A DNA stretch of 6,792 nt from Deltaproteobacteria bacterium (GTDB lineage Bacteria; Myxococcota_A; UBA9160; UBA4427). The stretch spans positions 1 through 6,792 of the forward strand of contig DRKE01000516.1 of NCBI GenBank assembly GCA_011051925.1. Reading direction: 5' to 3'. The notes under the pieces are model-generated. The model had not been told where the DNA came from. It worked only from the letters and a program-made list of their open reading frames with translations, and did not search any database. The position numbers were made by a program, and so were the translations under genes. Shown here piece after piece: positions 5,066 to 6,792 of this stretch (its first letter is position 1; each line of letters opens with the position of its first letter).

Positions 5066-6628
5066 ATGACCTGCTCCAGATCCCTCTCGCTCCACACCCT
5101 GCCCCTCGCGTTCGCCCTGGCGATCCTTCTCGCCTCGCCATCTCCCGCTGCCGACAAGACTCCAGCCAGGCCGAACATCCTGATTATCTGGGGTGACGAC
5201 ATCGGGATCAGCAATCTCTCGATCCATACCCGGGGCATGATGGGCTACCACACGCCCAACATCGATTCGATCGCCGAGGAGGGGATGCTCTTCACCGACT
5301 ACTACGGCGACCAGAGCTGCACGGCGGGCCGTTCGTCGTTCATCACCGGCCAGAGTCCGTTCCGGACCGGCCTCACCAAGGTCGGCGCACCGGGCGCCGA
5401 ACTCGGGATCCAGGCCAAGGACCCGACGATCGCGGAGCTGCTGAAACCCCAGGGCTATGCCACCGGCCAATTCGGGAAGAACCATCTGGGGGACAAGGAC
5501 GAGTTCCTTCCGACGAATCATGGATTCGACGAGTTCTACGGCAATCTCTACCACCTGAACGCCGAAGAGGAACCCGAGAATCCCGACTATCCGAAGGGCA
5601 CCGCCTTCCGCAAGCGCCACGGTCCTCGCGGCATCGTCCATTCCTTCGCGGACGGGAAGATCGAGGATACGGGCCCGCTGACCCGGAAACGCATGGAAAC
5701 CGTCGACCAGGAATTCGTCGACGCCGCGAAGGATTTCATCGAGCGCGCGCACGAGGCCGGAAAGCCCTTCTTCGTCTGGTTCAACTCCACGCGAATGCAT
5801 TTCCGGACCCACATTCCCGAGAGTATCCGGGGCGTGTCCGGGCAGGACGAATACGCGGATGCGATGGTCGACCACGATCGACAGGTCGGGGAACTGCTCG
5901 CGAAACTCGAAGAACTCGGGATCGCGAACGACACGATCGTGTTCTATTCGACCGACAACGGCCCCCACTACAACACCTGGCCCGATGCAGCGAACACGCC
6001 GTTTCGTGGTGAGAAGAATACGAACTGGGAGGGGGGCTATCGGGTTCCAGCGATGGTGCGATGGCCCGGCAGGATCAAGGCCGGGTCGGTCTCGAACGAG
6101 ATCATGTCCCACCTCGACTGGGCCCCCACCCTCCTCGCAGCCGCCGGCGTGGAGAACATCAAAGGCAGACTCCTGAAGGGCTACCGGGCCGGGTCCAAAC
6201 AGTGGAAGGCCCATCTCGACGGGTATGATTTCCTTCCCTATCTGACGGGAAAGGCCGAAAGCGGACCACGCCGTGAGTTCCTGTACTTCAACGACGATGG
6301 ACTGCTGGTCGGTGTCCGCGTGGGCGACTGGAAGACGGTCTTCGCCGAACAACGGGCACGACGCTTCGACGTCTGGCGGGAACCCTTCGTGTTCCTCCGG
6401 ATTCCGAAGATCTTCCATCTCCGCCGCGACCCCTACGAGCGGGCGGATACGGATTCAAACATGTACAACGAATGGTGGGTCGACCGGGTTCCCCGGATCT
6501 TCGAGGCACAGGATGTCGTCGTCCGTTTCCTGGGTTCGCTCCGGAAATTCCCGCCGAGCCAACGACCGGCTTCCTTCACGATCGACCAGGTCTTCGGCCG
6601 GGTCCTCGAACAGCTGAAGAACCGCTGA
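5066..6628 (+). CDS. Secreted sulfatase (arylsulfatase family, formylglycine-dependent)
   Basis: A 520-residue exported sulfatase (alkaline-phosphatase superfamily) that would hydrolyse a sulfate ester outside the cytoplasm. The N-terminus is a clear Sec signal peptide: a short region with one Arg, a hydrophobic core (about residues 12-23), then S-P-S-P-A-A with likely cleavage before Asp30. Active-site parts: D44-D45 metal ligands; C85-T-A-G-R89, where Cys85 would become formylglycine; G-K138-N-H140; H245 and H249; D297-N298; and the E-K-N-T-N-W-E-G-G-Y-R segment. Proline is more usual at residue 87; alanine is a known variant of the C-x-P/A-x-R motif. The C-terminal region ends with a F-P-P-S-Q-R-P-A-S-F segment that I associate with this sulfatase group. 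Start 5066 is chosen because the signal peptide begins there and GGGAG (5050-5054) lies 11 bases upstream; in-frame ATGs at 4917 and 4932 would bury the signal. No formylglycine-generating enzyme is in view. Substrate unknown. Confidence 0.92.
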   Translation: MTCSRSLSLHTLPLAFALAILLASPSPAADKTPARPNILIIWGDDIGISNLSIHTRGMMGYHTPNIDSIAEEGMLFTDYYGDQSCTAGRSSFITGQSPFRTGLTKVGAPGAELGIQAKDPTIAELLKPQGYATGQFGKNHLGDKDEFLPTNHGFDEFYGNLYHLNAEEEPENPDYPKGTAFRKRHGPRGIVHSFADGKIEDTGPLTRKRMETVDQEFVDAAKDFIERAHEAGKPFFVWFNSTRMHFRTHIPESIRGVSGQDEYADAMVDHDRQVGELLAKLEELGIANDTIVFYSTDNGPHYNTWPDAANTPFRGEKNTNWEGGYRVPAMVRWPGRIKAGSVSNEIMSHLDWAPTLLAAAGVENIKGRLLKGYRAGSKQWKAHLDGYDFLPYLTGKAESGPRREFLYFNDDGLLVGVRVGDWKTVFAEQRARRFDVWREPFVFLRIPKIFHLRRDPYERADTDSNMYNEWWVDRVPRIFEAQDVVVRFLGSLRKFPPSQRPASFTIDQVFGRVLEQLKNR

Positions 6629-6630
6629 AC

Positions 6631-6666
6631 GGATGGGGCGCGACCGTCTGACGCCGATCCCCGTCC
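6631..6666. terminator. Hairpin just after the sulfatase stop
   Basis: GGATGGGG (6631-6638) pairs with CCCCGTCC (6659-6666) through eight pairs, one of them a G-U wobble. A smaller GCG/CGC pairing (6640-6642 with 6652-6654) lies inside the 20-base loop. It starts two bases after the sulfatase stop and faces an apparently convergent gene, a good place for a terminator. No T-run follows, so the mechanism is uncertain. The perfect palindrome CCATGCATGG (6665-6674) abuts it. Confidence 0.35.
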
Positions 6667-6697
6667 ATGCATGGCGTCGTCGGAAGGCGGACCGGGG

Positions 6698-6792
6698 CTA
6701 GATCCTGGTGGCGGCGGCCCGACGAGCGGTCGCGTCCGTCATCCGCTGCGGCACCAACTTCATCAACCCGTTCCGCAACGCGGCAAGCGGAC
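6698..6792 (-). CDS. C-terminal end of an unidentified protein (5' end outside window)
   Basis: On the minus strand a frame is open from the right edge to a TAG at 6700-6698, giving 30 codons. The residues run L-R-N-G-L-M-K-L-V-P-Q-R-M-T-D-A-T and then a short basic, alanine-rich tail. The amphipathic L-x-x-L-V-P-x-R-M pattern and high third-position G+C look like a real coding end, and it resembles the C-termini of some short-chain dehydrogenases. The piece is too short to assign a family. It would be convergent with the sulfatase. The opposite strand is also open here but reads as a Ser/Arg-rich shadow. Confidence 0.4.
   Translation of the reverse strand, partial: PLAALRNGLMKLVPQRMTDATARRAAATRI

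Noticed and set aside
4880..6418. A 512-codon open frame antisense to the sulfatase
   Set aside because: It mirrors a well-conserved sulfatase, shows no family motif, and arises from the same codon bias. A real overlapping gene would need its own start signal and conservation.

Overview
The window is protein-coding DNA from a GC-rich bacterium (about 60-65% G+C in lines sampled by eye), probably Gram-negative because it carries a secreted sulfatase with a Sec-type signal peptide. Nothing in it (no rRNA, no marker gene) fixes the phylum. A myxobacterial, other deltaproteobacterial-type or proteobacterial host would fit, but that is a guess. I see no tRNA, CRISPR array, insertion sequence or phage gene. 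All gene calls are from reading motifs; no database search was run.

Layout. (1) Bases 1-2738, plus strand: a tight three-gene block. It holds the C-terminal end of an FGGY-family sugar/polyol kinase (cut by the window edge), an inositol-monophosphatase-family phosphatase most like histidinol-phosphatase HisN (overlapping the kinase by 8 bases), and a PLP-dependent enzyme that matches the sphingosine-1-phosphate lyase family along its length (16-base gap). (2) Bases 2784-3545, minus strand: a VTT/DedA (TVP38/TMEM64-type) membrane protein, convergent with the lyase, most likely starting at a TTG codon. (3) Bases 3546-3761: a 216-base divergent intergenic region with an exact TTGACA hexamer, an operator-like inverted repeat and a nested inverted repeat in the leader of the next gene. 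(4) Bases 3762-4907, plus strand: an acyl-CoA dehydrogenase whose probable catalytic glutamate is placed as in long-chain/isovaleryl-CoA dehydrogenases. (5) Bases 5066-6628, plus strand: an exported formylglycine-type sulfatase with a CTAGR active-site motif. (6) A hairpin after the sulfatase stop, then on the minus strand what looks like the last 30 codons of a gene running in from the right edge.

How they might work together. The lyase family splits long-chain-base phosphates into a fatty aldehyde and phosphoethanolamine. An acyl-CoA dehydrogenase could continue breakdown of the resulting chain, a sulfatase could remove sulfate from a sulfated lipid or glycan, and a VTT-family protein acts on membrane lipids. 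A lipid or sphingolipid catabolic neighbourhood is therefore possible. However, only the kinase-phosphatase-lyase block looks like an operon, and the link to the other three genes is inference from proximity. The most notable items are the bacterial lyase with an altered active-site-region motif, the kinase/phosphatase/lyase linkage, and the structured control region before the acyl-CoA dehydrogenase.
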